Origin: Arbacia lixula
Lineage: Eukaryota; Echinodermata; Echinoidea; Arbacioida; Arbaciidae
DNA length: 64,000 bases
Direction: 5' to 3'
Assembly: GCA_963669155.1 (NCBI GenBank)
Contig: OZ022581.1
Location: forward strand, 18,927,480 to 18,991,479
Shown: positions 40,901 through 55,900 of the stretch, in pieces
How the letters are laid out: every line of letters begins with the position of its first letter
How positions within the stretch are numbered: the stretch's first letter is position 1
Notes under the pieces: model-generated
What the model was told of the DNA's origin: nothing
The model's input: only the letters and a program-made list of their open reading frames with translations
Databases searched by the model: none
Translations under genes and position numbers: made by a program

Positions 40901-43900
40901 ATAATACTGTTCCAGTCATAACTGGTTGTCCCAGTGACATCACCGTCCAAACCACACTTGGCGGCTCAGCTGTAGCAGTCACATGGACAGAACCAACCGC
41001 AGTTGACGATTCTGGCCTTCCGGTTACCACCACTTCGAATGCTTCTCCTGGAGATTTATTCAATCCTGGAACCACCACTGTCCTGTACACGTTCACTGAC
41101 AATGCTGGCAACCCTGCTTTCTGCATCTTTACTGTGACAGTCCTTGGTAGGTGGTCAACTATTTTTGCGCTGTTTCTGTCTGTTTGATATTTTTGTGATC
41201 ACCTGTTATACTTATGAATACATGTAATATGTATCGTCCAATGTAAGTCCGACCTACTCTCACTTTAGAATCCATATAACAATATTTGTGCTAATTTTAT
41301 ACGTTTGTGGTCAATTTATTTCTATTGGAGTGCTGTGATTTATGTTACACGAGTAGAATGAAGTGAGTTTTCAATGTTCATTGCATGCTCATCCTCTTAT
41401 CGTATGCTCATCTGTGTTGTAAATCCCCTTCTGTGTTTAGATGTTACATTCATTGTCACTTGTTTGAAGTGTTCCTACATATATGTCTTCTTCATTTAAT
41501 TGTTTGCAACGGATAACAGCCGATGCAGATAACACTGGCCCAGTTATAAGCAACTGCCCCAGTGACATCACAGTCCAAAACACTCTCGGAGGAACCGCCG
41601 TAGGGGTCACATGGACCGAACCAACGGCAGTTGACGACTCTGGCCTCCCGGTTACTTCAACTTCGACTGCTTCTCCTGGAGATTCTTTTTCTCCTGGGAC
41701 CACCACTGTTCTGTACACATTCACTGACAATGCTGGCAATCCTTCATTTTGTTCTTTCGACATCACCGTACAGGGTAAATTGTTGTACCCACGCTAATTG
41801 TCTTTCATCTTTTTGTACATAATCATTTTATGTATATTAGTCTGTCATGTGTGTGCTCTTCCGGGGTTGTCCAACCACAGTTCATCTTTCTGCCTTATTT
41901 TCAAATCCCATTCAATGTCAAGTACCTTCCACTGTATTAAGGCCTGGTCACATCTAACTGAATGGCATTGTGCTTAACAAATTGAAAACTGGTGAAGTAC
42001 AATTATTCAAAGAGGAACATCATTTCAGTGGCAGCTTATAGGTGTCCTTTGAAGTGATATGCAATGGATCAAATGCTACAGTAAAAGAAATTGATTTACC
42101 AAACAAGAAAAGTACAAAAAACGTATCTTAATGGAGATAAACGGATTGAAAATTCTGGTTTATGTTTGGCATATGTCTTGCAATTCCGTCAGATGTGGCC
42201 AAACAATTAAGCAAAGCTAATCAAAGGACAGTATGTTTTGACTTACCATTTGGAGGTCAAGTAGGCTATCAATAACAACCGAGGTAGGCCCTGACTCCTG
42301 GTAACTGCTATATCATCTGATTGGTAACATACAGTGATCTATTTAAATAGGATTTCTGTTTATATTTCAAATATAGACTAGTAAGCGCCGTTCAGCTTTG
42401 GCCTAAAGAACAGAAGAAAAAATTATCTCATCTGAGCCCATTATGCTGTGTCGTTGTGTTATGTACCCTCAATGTTTCTGTTACGGTGTCCCTCTGTCTG
42501 TGCATGTTTCACCACATTCAACCTCACATATAGCTTCTAGTGAGCACACTGGCCTAGTTACAAGTGACTGCACAACTGCCATCATGGTCTAATCTTGGAG
42601 AAACATCCATAGGGGTCACTTTCCATTACTGCCATTCACCTCTAACTTTGTCACGTTATGGTTCATGTTGTATGTCATTGTTGACACATTGTTGACACAA
42701 TTTTGTTGACACAAAAATGCTGTTTCATATGAAGTTCTGTGTGAATTACACCCTACCTTTAGATTCATATTGTTCATTAATAATCTTAAAGCAGAGGACT
42801 CGTATGAATTTAAATAGAGATTGGGACCAAATTGTTTTGAACTCTTCTGGCCTCTTTGAACACCAAAAATATGTTAATTGTCAAAGATGTAAGAATCTGC
42901 ATTCTCCATTCAATTCAGGAAGAAAAGTGAATTATTCGATTCCTACATAAATATAATAAATTAAGGTAATGTACATTGTATTTCATCATGTTGAATGATT
43001 GTTACTTGTTACTTCTCTGGGTCAGCTCACCACATCAGCCATGAAAGTATGTAATAATTTGTCTTCTTCATCTGGGTGCTGTCCCTCTTTGATATCCATC
43101 AGGGTCTTCAATCAAAAGGTTGTAGATATCTTAAGATACAGAAAGCAAAAGTTAACGAACAAAGTTCTTTCTGGAACAACTTGAGAAAATAACATGTCTC
43201 ATCTGACCCAAACTCCTTCATATCATGTTTATGTTAACACACTGTTAACAGCACACGCTCTGTACACCTGTTTTGATCACATTTAACCTCACCCACAGCC
43301 AACATTGATAACACTGGCCCAGTTATAAGCGACTGCCCCAGTGACATCACAGTCCAAACCACTCTCGGAGGAACCGCTGTAGGGGTCACATGGACCGAAC
43401 CAACTGCGGTTGATGACTCTGGCCTAGCGGTTACCTCAACTTCGTCTGCTTCTCCTGGAGATTCTTTCTCTCCTGGGACCACCACTGTTCTGTACACATT
43501 CACTGACAATGCTGGCAATCCATCGTTTTGCACTTTCACAATTACGGTTCTGGGTATGTGTGGCTAACCATTCACTTCTAAATTTGTCACATGCACTATG
43601 GTTCATGTTGTGTGTTATTACTCAATGATGTTGACAATACATATCTTAAAAAATGGTGTTTTCTAGGATGTTGTGTATGAATTAACCTATACCTTATTCT
43701 TCTCACTTTGGTTTGGCCATTCATTAACTTCTTTAAAAAAGTGGAATTTCAAGAATTAAGAAAGTCATTAGGACCAATTTGTTCTGAATTTTCCTGACTA
43801 CCACATTAATCATGAAATTAGTAATTTTTCCTGTTGATTTTGGTACAGTAATCAAGCAAAAAGTGTTGAAAATGCCAGGAAACAGCAAAAAACAATTAAG

Positions 43901-46900
43901 GAGAGTTTTTTCTGGAACCACTTTAGAAATAACGTGCCTTATCTGAACCTAACCCAACCATCATGTGTATGTATTGTATATATTTGTTAACACACTGTTT
44001 TCAGCAGGCAATCTGTACACCTGTTTTAACCACATTTCACCTCACCTACAGCCAACATTGATAACACTGGCCCAGTTATAAGCGACTGCCCCAGTGACAT
44101 CACAGTCCAAACCACTCTCGGAGGAACCGCCGTAGGGGTCACATGGACCGAACCAACTGCAGTTGACGACTCTGGCCTAGCGGTTACCTCAACTTCGACT
44201 GCTTCTCCTGGAGATTCTTTCTCTCCTGGGACCACCACTGTTCTGTACACATTCACTGACAATGCTGGCAATCCATCGTTTTGCACTTTCACCATTACTG
44301 TGCTTGGTACGTGTGCCTAACCATTCACCCGTGACTTTGTCACATGATCTATGGTTCATGTTGTGTGCCATTCCTCAATAATGTTAACAAGACTGATCTA
44401 AAAAATGTTGTTTGATAGGAAGTTGGGTAATATTTAACCTAAATGTTATTCATATTGTTTGAGTTTGTTCATTAATTAACTTATAGCAGTGGATTCTTAA
44501 AAATTCAGATAGTGATTAGGACCACATCGTTCTGATCTCTTCTGGCTTGTGTTATCAGCAACACTATTTAAAAATGCTAGAATCAGCATTTCCCATTGCA
44601 ATTAGCAAAACAACATAATTTGCTGGATTTCTTTTTAAAATGCGATGACCTTACCTGATTGAAAATGCTTTTGTGCATTTTGTTATTGATTATGTGATTT
44701 GTCTGAATTCAGGGCCAAACTCATTGAACCACATCAGCCATGAAAGTATTTAGTAATTTTTCCTTTGTATCCAGGCACAATCTTTTTTCAATATCCATGA
44801 GGGTCTCCAATCAAAACATGATTGCAATACAGGAAAACAGAATGCAAAATTAAAATAAGACTGTTCTTTCTGGAATAACTTGAACAAAGCTGCCATATCT
44901 GAACCCAACCCTCCATGACATGTTTGTAGTGTATTTATTTGTTAATACACTGTTTTCAGCACACACTTTGTACACCTGTTTTGATCACATTTAACCTCAC
45001 CCACAGCCAACATTGATAACACTGGCCCAGTTATAAGCAACTGCCCCAGTGACATCACAGTCCAAACCGCTCTTGGAGGAACCGCCGTAGGGGTCACATG
45101 GACCGAACCAACTGCGGTTGACGACTCTGGCCTAGCGGTTACCTCAACTTCGACTGCTTCTCCTGGAGATTCTTTTTCTCCTGGGACCACCACTGTTCTG
45201 TACACATTCACTGACAATGCTGGCAATCCATCGTTTTGTACTTTTACCATCACTGTGCTTGGTACGTGTGCCTACCCACTCCCCCATTCACCTCTAACTT
45301 TGTCACATTCACATAGGTTCATGTTGTGTTCAGTCGGAATGTTTGAAAATGTTGTACTCTGTCCTTCTTTTGTGAGTAATGTCCTTTAATTGGTTTCAAA
45401 TTATCAAATTTTTATAACTTTGAAGCTCCGAGGTACAATGTTTTATTTCATACATCTATGACTAATATCATATAAACTAAAATTAAAAGTATGGTAAAAA
45501 TGTAAACTTGCATCATGAATAAAAACGGTTGAATGAATGAAAAGGAGATTTGCCACACTGAGTATCTTTGGTATTAACGTAAATTCCTTGCATCTATTAC
45601 AAGCACGATTCCATGATGACTGAAAAGATGGTTGCTGTCTGTATATAAAGGATGTTAATGTTTTACTAAATATTCTGTCTCATCAGGACACTTTCCTTTA
45701 TCAGAGGGTCCTTTTTAATCAAATTGCTTCGTTAAAAAAAGATCCAGGATGAGTGCCAGGCAAGCTGCTGATCCTAGCGATATGCATGCAGCATTTACAT
45801 GGTGGAAGAAGTGAAAGGTCTGCTGATTGCATCATTTGCACACATCACTTTGCAATGCCACCCTCAATGCATGATTCGTGCACTAATCTTTGGCCATGTA
45901 CCACCCCTTTCTCTCATCGTGCCAACTCTCCCAATCACAGCCAACATTGACAACACCGGCCCCGAGGTCTTTAACTGCCCCAGTGACATCAACGTGGCAA
46001 CCAGCATCGGTGGCTCTGCTGTCGCCGTCACGTGGACTGTTCCCACGGCAGTCGACGACTCTGGTAGCGCAGTGACGACGACGAGCACAGCTGACCCTGG
46101 AGACACATTCAATGTCGGAAGCACCACCGTCATCTACACCTTCACTGACGCCGCTGGCAATCCATCCATCTGTGCTTTTGTAGTCACGGTCACAGGTAGA
46201 GCACCTTGCACAAAATTGATTAAAGCTATTTAAGTCACTTCTTTCAGGCAGTATTTTTTACTGCACCTTTGAAATTTCACTGAACAGCAATAAGCCATGC
46301 TCATAATGTACTCACAACTTCCCTGTAATACATTCACTTGCATCTAGTGGCTCAGTTTCAACAACAGGAATGCACTCAGAATCCATAAGTTGTTGTAAGT
46401 CGGACAAACCTCCGACAATCGCTTTTGGGTTACCATTGGTAATGTATTGTAAAATGAAAATGGTCTATTTGTGACAAATATCACAAGATATTCGCCTGGG
46501 TAGTCAAATCAAAGGGATTGATCTCATGCAAACTACCCAAGTTGTTTGCTTGATTTATCAAGTGCATATGGCAAATATGAGATGTGAAAATATGCAATTG
46601 GATGTTACACCAGATAAATGAATTGAGATAAGACTTATATGGAAGGAAAATGGAGAAGAAATAGAACTGAATGTGTTGTACATCAGAAAAGACTTGAATA
46701 GATGGAAAATAGACAATTGTGCATGTTACATAAGGCGTCTTGTCACAAGTTCAAGACACAAAAGACTGCGGTTATATCTGGGATTCATGTGTGAGATCTT
46801 TTCTATGAAAGGCTCGAGATAATCCCCCGTTCCCTTCAATATACGGCCATAAGCGTGCTTTTGATCCAAAAGGCTTGTGCGGTCCTTTCCTCACTGCAAC

Positions 46901-49900
46901 GCGCTTGGTTACCTATGATTAGCAAATACGATGTGGCAGAATGGAACAAAAGACCGGACGGACTATTATTGGAACGCTGGCCTTTCCGGTCCAACCGTCG
47001 GACCGCTATTCAGGAAAGTTAAAGGCCCATCCATTCTTTTGTCTAAAAGACACAGTGAAGACGGTCAACATGTTTTGACAAGGCACCTAAGATCTCTCCC
47101 ACTATGCCTCCCTCCTCAGCAACAACTGACCAGACCCCACCGGTCATCAGCGGCTGCCCAGACCCTATCACGGTGAACAGCGTGTCAGACAACAACCAGG
47201 TGACAGTGACCTGGCTGGAGCCCACTGCCACTGACGACTCTGGCACTGTGCCCCAGGTCCTCAACAACTTCAACCCTGGAGACCTGTTCACCATCGGCAC
47301 CACCATCGTGACCTACACCTTTGTGGACAACGCCGGAAACCCCTCCACCTGCTCCTTCGAAGTCAATGTCATTGGTAGGTTTGTGCTATTGCTAGCTCCT
47401 ATTACCAATATACACTTATTAAGACCCTTAGCCCCTGACAGCTATTTGCTCCTACACCTTTGTGGACAAAGTGGGGAACCCCTCCATCTGCACCTCCATT
47501 GATTGCTATTGCTAGCTCCTATTTCCACTGTGCACTTATTTAAACCCTTTGCCCCTTAAAGTATGTACACAAGGAAGCAATTTGCTGCTGCTGTAGATTG
47601 CCAAAAATTATACACTGTGGGCCATTTTGGGTTTCTCTAATCTTACCATTTTGTTTCTTTTACTTTTATTACTTTACTAGCCGGCAGATAAGACGCACAC
47701 ACATATAAGACGCAGCCAGATTTTGAGCACTCAATTTGAAAAAAAAGAAGAAAGAAATCGGGTCTCACGTATACACATGTATGGGACTATGCTATACAGT
47801 CAACAGCAAAATAGATGGCTTTGATAGCCTGACACAATTGATGTACTGGTAATACGATCTCAATCACATCACGAGCACAATTACCGGTGTAAGAAAGCAC
47901 CAGGACTAGTATTTGTTCGAGACACCCCAAAGAAACCGCTAGCTAGAAAGCTAAGCCCTAAGGATAACCTCCATTAGATCGGAGCCGCTATTGTTGCTTT
48001 GATCCGGCCATGAGATGGCGCAATACACGGTCTCGGAGATTTTTTTTTTTTTTTTAAATCTCTGAGACGAGGCTGTGAATAGCACCATCTCCCGGTCAGA
48101 TCAAAGCAACAATAGCGGCTCTGATCTAACTGACTTTATCCTTAGGGCTTAGCTTTCTCGCTAGCGGGTTCTTTGAGGTGTCTCGGACAAACACTAGTCC
48201 TGGTGCTTTCTAAGTACTTGTAATTATGCTGATGATGTGATTGAGATCGTATTACCGGTATTGTTGCGGGCTATCAAAGCCATCCATTTTGTTGTTGAAT
48301 GTTGATTGTTGTCACACATTGCATAGTCCCATACATGTGTAAACATGTTGGTTTGAAAGACCCGACCCGCATAAAAGACACATCTGGAGTTTGGCGTTAT
48401 TTTCAAGGGAAAAAACATTCGTCTTATATGCCGGTAAATATCATAAATGAAACTTATTTTGAGGGTATAATTTTTTTGATTCCTTGTATTTACTGAGCCA
48501 TTCATATTTGCAGGCTGGCCTTTTTTCAGTCAGATACTAAGCAGTGCCACTCCCTCTTAATCTGCTGTACGGACAACAGGCAATTAATAAACTTCAAATT
48601 ACTTTTAGACCGCAATTAAGCCATACCCATTTGGTTACTGCAGTTCCATGGCAAATTTTCACATCTTAAGTGAACCAGGGTTCACAAAGCCCAGAAATCT
48701 AACTGAGCAACTGGTTAAATCCACCAACATCTACAACATTTTGTGCTCTGATTGTCTGCAAAGTTTGTTGAATTGTGTATGAAGTACATATCAATGAGCG
48801 GAGAAATAATTATATTCCTTCCTTCTTTGCCACCACAGACAACAACGCACCGGTCATCAGCAACTGCCCGAACAACATTGCCGTCAACATCCCCTTCGGC
48901 ACCACCTCAGCCGCTGTTACGTGGACCGCTCCCACGGCAACGGATAACTCTGGTGGCAACGTAGTGGTGACGTCAACCGCCACGCCGGGCCAGGCCTTCC
49001 CTGTGGGGGTCACGCAGGTCACCTACACCTTCACCGACCAAAACAACAACCCCGCCATCTGCAGCTTCAATGTCATTGTTATTGGTAGGTTCATCCAACC
49101 TCCTAACCCACTTATTACCGACCATTGATAAAAAAAGCACTTATGATAACATTTATTGCCAATGGGACAGAAAGGGATAACCATTCATGTATGGTACAAG
49201 CTCTTCGGTGATTTTTTTTAATTTGACTAAAATATATGCCACATACAATGTATTTGATCATTAATCTTTACAGTACAAGGTCTTGAAAACGCCATTGGCA
49301 TAATACATATATTAATGCCAATAATAACAAGAGAGTTGAAACCCACAAATAGGCTGATTTGGGATGTTAAACTTTACCATTGGATGTCACACTGTATGAT
49401 CACTGAGCACGGTTGCACATCCTTGCACACACCCTTGGACAAGGGTTTTTGCTCATGCTTGTCCCCTCTCAACCTAGGTGAAGTAAATTGATACCTGGTA
49501 CAGTTTAATACTGATCTAATTAGATCAACCAGCTTTCACCCTGCATACAGCTGCTTGGCTAATTATGCGCATAGAGACATATATCCAAGCCTATGTGATC
49601 TGCCATATACAGGAATGTTTATCATGACAACTATATTAAGAGCTATGTACAGGTATATGAACAAAGGTCCATAGATTTTTGACCCCTGACTGTCACCTAT
49701 CTCCTGTATTGTTTCCAGCTGGGGGCGATGTCACCCCTCCTACCATCTTTGGGTGCCCCAATTCAATCACCGTGGACAGCGACAGCACCCTCAATGGTGC
49801 CTTTGTCACCTGGACTGAGCCCACTGCCACCGACAACTCTGGCGCGGCCCCCAACGTGGCCAACACCAACTCCCCCGGCGATTTCTTCTTAATCGGAGAT

Positions 49901-52900
49901 ACTACGGTTACCTACACCTTCACCGATGCTGCCGGCAATCCCGCCATGTGCTCTTTCTCTGTCTTTGTTAATGGTAGGTTGGATAGGGGATGGAAGGTAT
50001 TATATGTGTTTTATAGAGAGGATCAAAACTAGAATGTTTGTTAATAGGTTAAGTTAAGTGTTTGATGAAAAGTTTGAAGGAAATTGGGTGGATTATAGGA
50101 AAACCTCTCCATATGTTCCTGCTCAGTTATTCAAACGGGAGGTTGGAGATGGGATGAAAACAAAACTCATTAGATAATGATCTGAACACATCTCTATCTA
50201 TATATAATGATAACCAAAACATCTTAACCTGTAGATAATCAATGATCACCCAAAACCTCTCAATCTATAGACAACTCTGCGCCGATCATCAGCAACTGCC
50301 CCATGGACATCACTCTGACTGTTCCATTTGGCACCACCTCCACCGCGGTGACATGGACCAGCCCGACCGCCGTGGATAACTCTGGTGGGCCAGTGCAGAC
50401 TACCAACACCGCCTCACCCGGAGACGTCTTCAATGTGGGCGTTACCCAGGTCATCTACACCTTCTCTGACCAGCAGGGCAACCCAGCCATCTGCGCCTTC
50501 AACATCATCATCACGGGTAGGTCGGCACTCTCATGTAGCCTGGCCCAGGCTGTTGTACTGGACATTTCTGATCGAAGCTAAAGTCTGCATGAACATGTCA
50601 TGATCCAGTGTAGTGTGACAGGACCCTCCCTGTTCAATATCCCACACTGATGACCCCCAAACTGGTGACATATCTAACCAACTCAACAATTCTGACTGCT
50701 TTAATTAGTTGACATATAGGATAAATGAAATAAAGAGTCTAAAAAGACTAGTCACATTTGTCATCTTTTCTCGGTCTGCTCTGGAGAAGAAATGTGGAAC
50801 AATTAGTTTATACTGTGGCGAGACTCCTTTATTGAATAGTTTGGTTTAGATATGCCCAACAGACTGGAAGCCAGGCTTCTCTGGGCTGGTTACCATGAAA
50901 CCTAGCCGTGAACAACAGGAGTACTCATTTTAGGTGCTGGCTAGCATGACTTGGTTTGCTAACTGCTGGGAATGGATATACCTGGGGCCATCCATATTCA
51001 TGAAACCTTACTAAGCCTAGTTAGTTACTAAAGTGCACCGAAATGCATACATTGTAGTAACCAACTAGGCTAGTAAGCTTTCATGATTATGCAGTAGCAA
51101 CGCCTTTTTACTGTTTTTAAAGCATTTAGTTATAACAAATCAATTGTACTAACTTGTGTTCAATGTAATAAGCTACCATTCATGCTTGCATTTGAAGCAC
51201 TGCAAGTATTTTACACAATGTGTGTGAGTCTTTGAAAGAAATCAATAACTTTCCTTTTCTCTGGATCTTAGACTTCTTATTGCACAAAGAAGCTTTCAAA
51301 GCAGGGTCATAGGTCGCAATATGGACAAATAATGGAAGAATGGTTTTGTAAGGGTACAGGACCAGTAAGTGAGCTGCTTGGGTGGCAGAGTAGTGATGGT
51401 GCAGTTAACTCTTTTCTGACGTCCATTTCATTTGCCTTCTCAGCCCTTGGAGACACCACTGATCCCGTCGTCCTTGGTTGTCCTAACAACATCGGTGTGA
51501 CAGCAGAACCCACCCTAAATGGGGCTTTTGTCCAGTGGACCGCGCCCACTGCCAATGATGACTCCGGAGCAGTCTTTACCACCCAGACTGCTTCGCCGGG
51601 TGACTTTTTCTCCATCGGAGAGACCACCGTCACCTACACTTTCACTGATGCTGCTGGCAATGAGGCCTTGTGCTCATTCAATGTCTTCGTTTCTGGTAAG
51701 TACTGTCATCAATTAACCCTTAGCTCATGGCAGCAGGGTCTTAAGTCTATGGGATTGAGTTTATCTCGGAGTCAATGTGCTAAGCTTTTTTTTTTAAATT
51801 TTGTCATGACTTTCTGCACTTGAAGCATCTTGTATATTTCTATGATTTGTATTTATACATTTTCTATTGTAACTTGCAACAGCTGCTATTTTAGTGATTG
51901 AAAGTCTTTAAAAGCAACATCATGTTGCTTGGTAATAGACTTTTAATCACTGTAATTCTAAACCAATTCAACAATTCATTCAAAATTAATCCAACATTTC
52001 ATTTAATGAAACAAGTGTTTTCTCTCAGGAAACAAAAGTTTGTATTGATGCTGTCTTTATAAATAAGGTTAAGTGGTCAATCTGTAAGGGGTAGAAGCAA
52101 AGAAAGAGGAGACCATGTGGGGATCACTTAATACCGTTTTTTGTGAGAACTCCTGGTGCATGGTTATGTTCAATATTATTTATAGAGCAATATCAAATAA
52201 CATCCTTCCATCCCTTTGGTCTCTTCACCCCCCCTTTCAGATCAGAGCGACCCACTCATCGACAACTGCCCAGACAACATCGACATTACAGTCCCCTTCG
52301 GAGTCTCCTCTGCCACTGTGACTTGGACTGTTCCCACGGCTACCGATAACTCTGGTTCCGTCTCCCTGACATCCAACACAAATAACCCTGGCGACGCTTT
52401 CCCAGTGGGCAACTCCCAGGTGGTCTATATCTTCTCGGACAACAATGGCAACTCTGCTGTGTGTTCTTTCAGTGTCTTCGTTGTCGGTAAGATGTGTTGT
52501 TGGTTTCTTCTTTTTCCACCTTTCTCCCATTCTTATTCATGATGTCGCTATACTTTTGGTAGATTTCAAATAGTATGGACAAACTGTGCAAAAATAGCCA
52601 CTTGCAACATTCTTAGCAACATTAGTGTGTAAGTATCACACATTAGCTTATGCTTATCAGTGTGCACTGTACCTATCAGTCATTATAGAATCCTGGCTGT
52701 ATGCTGAGAGTATTGTTGTGCACTGCAGCACCAGAGGTGTGCACAATGTCATGTAAAGAATGCAATCCATTTTATGCAAACTTTTTTTTGTTGGAATACA
52801 ATTCTGCTCCTTTGATTATTCATTGTACTAAAACAGTACAAGCATTTGATAAGTAACAACTGATTTTGATTTGATTTATTCAGTGCCTATATTTCACAGA

Positions 52901-55900
52901 AATTCTATTACAACATATTGAACATTACTGTATACAAATGTAATCATTTTCAAAGGTATTACAGTGTATATGAATATAGATATAGTAGGCATATGTTTAA
53001 AGTGCATGCAGCTCTTCAGAATAAAATGTATAGTTCCATAATAAAGCTAAATAGTACAGGTATTAGTAAACTTTAAAGAACAAAAATGATAACATATTGC
53101 CATCCTTGCACCCATCCTCAGCTCAAGGTGACACGACTGACCCCGTGGTCGTTGGATGTCCCAACACCCTTGCTGTGGAGGCTGATGAATTCCTGCCAGG
53201 TGCCACTGTTTCCTGGACAGAACCAACCGCCACTGACAATGACGGCTTCCCTGTCACGGTCGAGGTCAATTTCCCCGTGGGCACCTTCTTCCAGATTGGC
53301 TCCAGCACAGTCTCCTACATTTTCAGGGACACTGCCGGCAACGAAGCTACATGTATCTTTGACATTGTTGTCATTGGTAAGAAATTTTCCCTCCTCTGTC
53401 CCAAATCGTTCCTCGGAACACAGAGCTCATGTCGTCAGATGCCTAGTGTGTTCCCATTACCCTCTAGAGGCTTAAGGCATAAGGCTTCTTCTAGTTGTAT
53501 TGGGTATTGTATTAAGTACCCATCTTGATGTCATTTGGACAAAGATCCAACACTAAAGATTAAACAATTTTACTTTGAATTCATTTCAAACAATTTGGGA
53601 AGTGTACAATTTTGTGACCATTACTTTTCAACTTGTATTTAAAACGAATAAGCATTGTAATTTCAGATACAACCCGTCCAGCTGTCAGCAACTGCCCAGA
53701 GGACATCGACCTCGCCGTCCCCTTTGGCACGACGAGTGCGGCCGTTACATGGCAGGTCCCCACTGCTTCCGACAACTCTGGCACCCTCACCAGCGATAAT
53801 AACTTCAACCCCGGTGATCTGTTCCCTGCCGGTGTGGTCACTCTGGTCACCTACACCTACCAGGATGGATCCAACAACAACAATGTCTGCAGCTTTGAAG
53901 TCTCTATCACCAGTAAGTGTCTTGACCCCTCTCCTCTGATTTGGGGACTGTCAAACAAGTGCTGACATGCAAACCTGGGTTTAAGTTTAAGGTTTTAAAA
54001 TGTTGCGCTCTGATGTGAAGTACGATAATCCACTTATTTTATACTTTATACTTAAGTCTTTGCCAAAATACAACCAGAAGCATTTATGTTTATCGTATAC
54101 TTCTCAACCAAACCCAAACCATCAGTCATCATACACAATCGTGTATCATTATCATTAAATGAGACTAATGTGTTTTTTGGTATTAAAATGTATTTTGAAA
54201 TTGATCATACATGGTATTGCAGACACATTCTTCAGGAAGGTCAAGTTGATAGTCAAAGCTCACCACAAATGTGTGACATTGTTATAATCATTAGTAATCG
54301 TCCATCAAATCTTATGATATTATGGCACATTTCCTCCTATTCCTCTCTCCAGTTGGGCCAGACATGACTCCCCCAGTCATCGTTGACTGTCCAGACAACA
54401 TCGCTGCCGAGCTCCCCGCAGATTCCTCGAGGGTTGTTGTGGACTGGACTGCTCCAACGGCCACCGATAACTCGGGTCTGACCCCCTTCGTGATTGCCAC
54501 AGCAAGCCCAGGCGATCTCTTTCCTCTCGGAGTCACAGAGGTCTCCTACACCTTCACCGATAACACCGGCAATGAAAACATCTGCGCTTTCACTGTTACC
54601 GTCGTGGGTGAGTTTAATCCCTTGTGTGTCGCAGATGCTGTCGAGATATGGAATGTATGTGTCTCACTTGTGAAAAGGCATCAATGGTACATAAAGAGGT
54701 AACTCACTTTTGTACACTATGTGATACTCTTTAAGGACTTTGGGGTTATTCTTTCAGAACTGCTCTCAAATTAGCTGCTCAGAGAGCAAAGGAGAACAGA
54801 AAGAAAGAAGAGTGGGAAGGGTGAGAGCCAGAGTATTCTGTTGAAAGGTAGCTCTGAAAAGAGCAATTACTTTTGGAATGGTTCTGAAAAGAGCTGTTCA
54901 GAGAGCGAGTAAGAAACAAAAGAAAGTTAACAGTTGTAGTATTTTCTCTCGTGGACAAATGGTGCTCAATGGGGTTTGTGTGTATTATTTGTGAATGCAT
55001 TCACATGTGGCACCCAAGAGTTAATCGCTCCTCATTTCTACTTGCCTCTGCAGATAACACCCCACCAACCTTCCTCTTCTGCCCTGCCGACATCACCCTT
55101 GTCGTCTCCTTGGGAACGCCCTCCGCCACGGTAACCTGGACGGAGCCGGTGGTCGGGGACAACTCGGGCGTAGTTGACCTGACCTCTCAGACCAACACTC
55201 CTGGAGATGTCTTCCCCGCTGGGTCATCTACCACGGTCTCGTACCTCTACCAGGACGGCTCGGGCAATCCCAACACCTGCACCTTTGTAGTGACCATCAA
55301 CACAAGTAGGTTTCATCTCAGAAAATGAAGGCCACCGCAGACGACACAATTTTGCCACAATAAGCCAGTTCATAGTTACATCATGGTCAGACCCTCCACT
55401 GAATCAAGAACGACTAGGGATTTGATCATGAAGTTGTGTAGGTGTGTTATTTTACAGCATGCCCTTCCCAACAATAGAAGCAGGTGCACATGGTGGAATG
55501 TTCTTTCACTAACTTCTCAGAGCTGAATTGCTGTTGTCATATCTGAATTATAATGGGTTTAAACGTTGTCCACTATCTATGGAATTTCCATTCTATTCTG
55601 TGAGTGGTAAAATTGGCCCAAGGTCATTCGTACCAGTAATCTGCTCATGCGCACATTGCAACTATGAACTCGCTTATTCTGCAATCGTAAATGCCTATGA
55701 GTGGAAATGTGACAGCACCTTCTTGCACAAATCCAATAACAGGATGCTGCGATTCAATTAGTCACAGAGTCACACAAATGATTGGATTGTCTGGGGTGAC
55801 CTTACAATTTGAAAATCGGATTCAAAGTGTACTTTTAAAAGCTTGTGAACAAATTATACCAGTTGCATTGCATTTCTAAGTTGTCAATGAATATATATGT

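Noticed and set aside
9335-46133. Many 60-145 residue open frames on the - strand with motifs such as ELSVAVGSVQVTEV
   Set aside because: They lie exactly antisense to HYR exons and are mirror frames of the conserved TWTEPTATDNSG coding region. No independent start or splice context.
53086-53475. Alternative + frame of 129 residues over exon 54
   Set aside because: Out of frame with the HYR domain, lacks its motifs, and runs through the donor.
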